A DNA stretch of 7,441 nt from Bacteroidota bacterium (GTDB taxonomy: Bacteria; Bacteroidota; Bacteroidia; CAMBQF01), in NCBI GenBank assembly GCA_027483285.1, contig JAIXUZ010000106.1, positions 1-7,441 on the forward strand. The letters are read 5' to 3'. Shown here one piece after another: positions 6,155 to 7,441 of the stretch. The notes beneath the pieces were generated by a model. The model was not told where the DNA came from. It made no database searches and saw only the letters and a program-made list of their open reading frames with translations. The stretch's first letter is position 1. Each line of letters starts with the position of its first letter. Position numbers and translations under genes: made by a program.

Positions 6155-6190
6155 AAAAGGGCAGGCCGCAGGGTTTGCCCTTTTTTGTTT
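6155..6190 (+). terminator. Intrinsic terminator after rng, probably bidirectional
   Basis: AAAAGGGCA (6155-6163) pairs with TGCCCTTTT (6176-6184) around a 12-base loop, followed by TTTTTT-G-TTT to 6190. On the - strand the mirrored arms end in TTTT, so it can also serve the convergent membrane-protein gene whose stop is at 6195. Confidence 0.85.
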
Positions 6191-6194
6191 TACA

Positions 6195-7169
6195 TTACAA
6201 CCCGAACTGGTTGGCGGCTATGATGATGAGGAGCATCCAGAGGATAGTCTCGGGGAAGTAGTTGAACTTGAAGGATAGGAGGAAGTTGGAGAAGAAAACC
6301 GACAGGGGGATGGCGGATAGGACGAAGTGCATGGGGGACCAATCGGGTGTGAGGACAAAGCAGCCAAACGACACGATGAGGTAAACGACCATTACATTGA
6401 GGTATTTGCGGCGGCGGATGCTGCGGTTTAGGGTGGGGTTGGTAAAATTGTCGAACAGCGATACGAGCACCAGCAGGGCTATGATGCCTACGAGCCAATA
6501 ATCGGTAAAGTTGGGGTTGAAGTTGAGGTTGCGGATTAGGAAGGGTTGGGCTATGTAGTGGTCCCAGAAGTAATCGAGCTTATCGAACCAAAAGTAATAT
6601 ACCGACAGAAACAGGTAGGGAACCATGATGCCGATGGTTGCTACGGCAAAATCGCGCCAATGGAAGGCCCGTAGCATGGCTATAGCCACGTAAAGCATCA
6701 AGACCATGCCTATGGCGGGGAAATAGAAAAAGGAGGCTATGGAGATAAGGATGCCAGCATCGAACGGGGGAGCTATGGCTCCATCAGTCTTGTACATTTT
6801 AAAAATGCGCCAGAGGGCGAGTACCAGCAGCAGGTTGGCAAACAACTCGGCATTTAGCTTTTGTATGTTGATGCTGGATGAGCACAGGACGACAAACATA
6901 AAGGCCGAGAGGTAGTTGTTGGCTGTAAGCTCATTCTCTGTAGCTATAAAGTTGAGCAAAAAGGCCAGGGTGAGCACCAAAATTACGGCCAGGACTATTT
7001 TTACCTCCCAGTTGAAGCGCAGGGCATCGAAAATTTTGGTGAAGAGGGGCATGGCAAATTGCACATCGGCCGTGGGCGGATTTAGCAGTGGTGTAAGCCA
7101 AAGCAGCACTGCTGCCAGGGGCACCAGTATTATGCATAAAAGGTTTTTAGAGCGGAATAAGGATATCAA
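6195..7169 (-). CDS. DUF6427-type polytopic membrane protein
   Basis: This 324-residue integral membrane protein has about ten hydrophobic helices, near residues 10-29, 57-75, 85-97, 109-121, 138-150, 151-166, 173-193, 224-239, 257-274 and 279-299, plus a hydrophobic C-terminal stretch at 307-320. The opening ISLFRSKN, the NWE segment at 53-55 and the overall helix pattern recall the DUF6427 family of Bacteroidota, whose function is unknown. Some of these proteins look like glycosyltransferase-C-type membrane folds, but I see no catalytic signature. The start is TTG at 7167-7169: an in-frame stop at 7182-7184 leaves no ATG or GTG between. It is convergent with rng and divergent from the small membrane gene at 7255. 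A role in the envelope is plausible but not shown. Confidence 0.8.
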   Translation of the reverse strand: MISLFRSKNLLCIILVPLAAVLLWLTPLLNPPTADVQFAMPLFTKIFDALRFNWEVKIVLAVILVLTLAFLLNFIATENELTANNYLSAFMFVVLCSSSINIQKLNAELFANLLLVLALWRIFKMYKTDGAIAPPFDAGILISIASFFYFPAIGMVLMLYVAIAMLRAFHWRDFAVATIGIMVPYLFLSVYYFWFDKLDYFWDHYIAQPFLIRNLNFNPNFTDYWLVGIIALLVLVSLFDNFTNPTLNRSIRRRKYLNVMVVYLIVSFGCFVLTPDWSPMHFVLSAIPLSVFFSNFLLSFKFNYFPETILWMLLIIIAANQFGL

Positions 7170-7188
7170 CCTACCAAAATTTTACCTG

Positions 7189-7220
7189 CAAACTTAGTTA
7201 TAGCAGGGTTAGTATAGAAA
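7189..7220 (-). promoter_or_regulatory. Promoter for the DUF6427-type gene
   Basis: On the - strand TAAGTTTG (7196 to 7189) fully matches the TAnnTTTG -7 element. TTTC (7220 to 7217), 20 bases upstream, is a near match to TTTG. Transcription would start near 7183, about 14 bases before the TTG start. Confidence 0.5.
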
Positions 7221-7227
7221 TTATTTT

Positions 7228-7235
7228 TACTTTTG
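7228..7235 (+). promoter_or_regulatory. -7 element for the small membrane gene
   Basis: TACTTTTG is a full match to TAnnTTTG, 19 bases before the ATG at 7255. No good -33 element sits at the usual distance; TTAG at 7209-7212 is 15 bases away. It lies back to back with the opposing promoter. Confidence 0.45.
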
Positions 7236-7254
7236 TGCTGTAACACTCTCTATT

Positions 7255-7431
7255 ATGTGGACTAAATTTATTTTAGCGTTAGGCGATTTACTTCAGTGGT
7301 CATTCCAGTTGTTCCCATTTTTGGGCAATAGCTACAACTTTATAATGATGGCTATTGCTGCCGGTTTTATGATTTGGTGGATACTCCAAATGTTTAAACA
7401 CCAGCAAGAGGAGAAAAACCATCAGTACTAA
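7255..7431 (+). CDS. 58-residue membrane protein, DUF6341-like
   Basis: ATG at 7255 to TAA at 7429-7431 encodes 58 residues. An amphipathic N-terminal half (MWTKFILALGDLLQWSFQLFPFLG) contains FPF and GNSYN. A hydrophobic helix at about 29-46 (FIMMAIAAGFMIWWILQM) and a charged tail (KHQQEEKNHQY) follow. The order FP, N-N, then GF-x-x-WW-x-x-QM recalls the small DUF6341 proteins that lie near DUF6427 genes in Bacteroidota, often close to purine or pyrimidine genes. One membrane helix with the tail in the cytoplasm is the simplest topology. Function is unknown. The gene is complete, has its own upstream TACTTTTG box, and is divergent from its neighbour. The family match is by eye and moderate. 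Confidence 0.75.
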   Translation: MWTKFILALGDLLQWSFQLFPFLGNSYNFIMMAIAAGFMIWWILQMFKHQQEEKNHQY

Positions 7432-7441
7432 TTTTATTGCC

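Overview
The window looks like a chromosomal segment from a member of the Bacteroidota, most likely a Sphingobacteriales- or Chitinophagales-type organism. Evidence includes: promoters of the TTTG-N19-TAnnTTTG class (a perfect copy precedes the HU gene), DUF6427-type and small DUF6341-like membrane proteins that I know only from this phylum, an HU with the Bacteroidota-style arm, and several TTG/GTG starts without a strong Shine-Dalgarno. Codon use looks even across the window, and I see no transposase, integrase, tRNA, rRNA or CRISPR array.

Layout. (1) Bases 1-1317: a cytochrome P450 on the + strand; its reading frame is open to base 1, so the N-terminus is cut by the window edge. (2) 1406-2355: a secreted, YadA-head-like repeat protein on the + strand. 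The ORF at 1477 has only a TTG start, while a textbook signal peptide sits just upstream in another frame, behind an ATT instead of an ATG. One missing C in a C-run would join the two, so the gene is disrupted, misread, or expressed by an unusual route. A strong terminator follows. (3) 2417-3103: a SanA/DUF218 envelope protein on the - strand, convergent with the adhesin. (4) 3193-6128: a + strand block of HU-family protein, membrane-anchored TPR protein, an unlisted 30-residue ultrabasic protein (mS38/bS22, AURKAIP1/COX24-like) and RNase G/E. A structured 121-base leader separates the small protein from the RNase gene, and a terminator closes the block. (5) 6195-7169: a ten-helix DUF6427-type membrane protein on the - strand. 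(6) 7255-7431: a divergent 58-residue membrane protein resembling DUF6341.

The 3193-6128 block is the coherent unit: a nucleoid protein, a TPR adaptor, a probable ribosomal small protein and an rRNA/mRNA-processing endonuclease, apparently read from one promoter at 3120-3150. This suggests coupling of RNA processing with ribosome assembly. The two least ordinary signals are the out-of-frame signal peptide of the adhesin and the mutually exclusive hairpins in the RNase leader. Gene-free stretches are all under 130 bases; each is described below.
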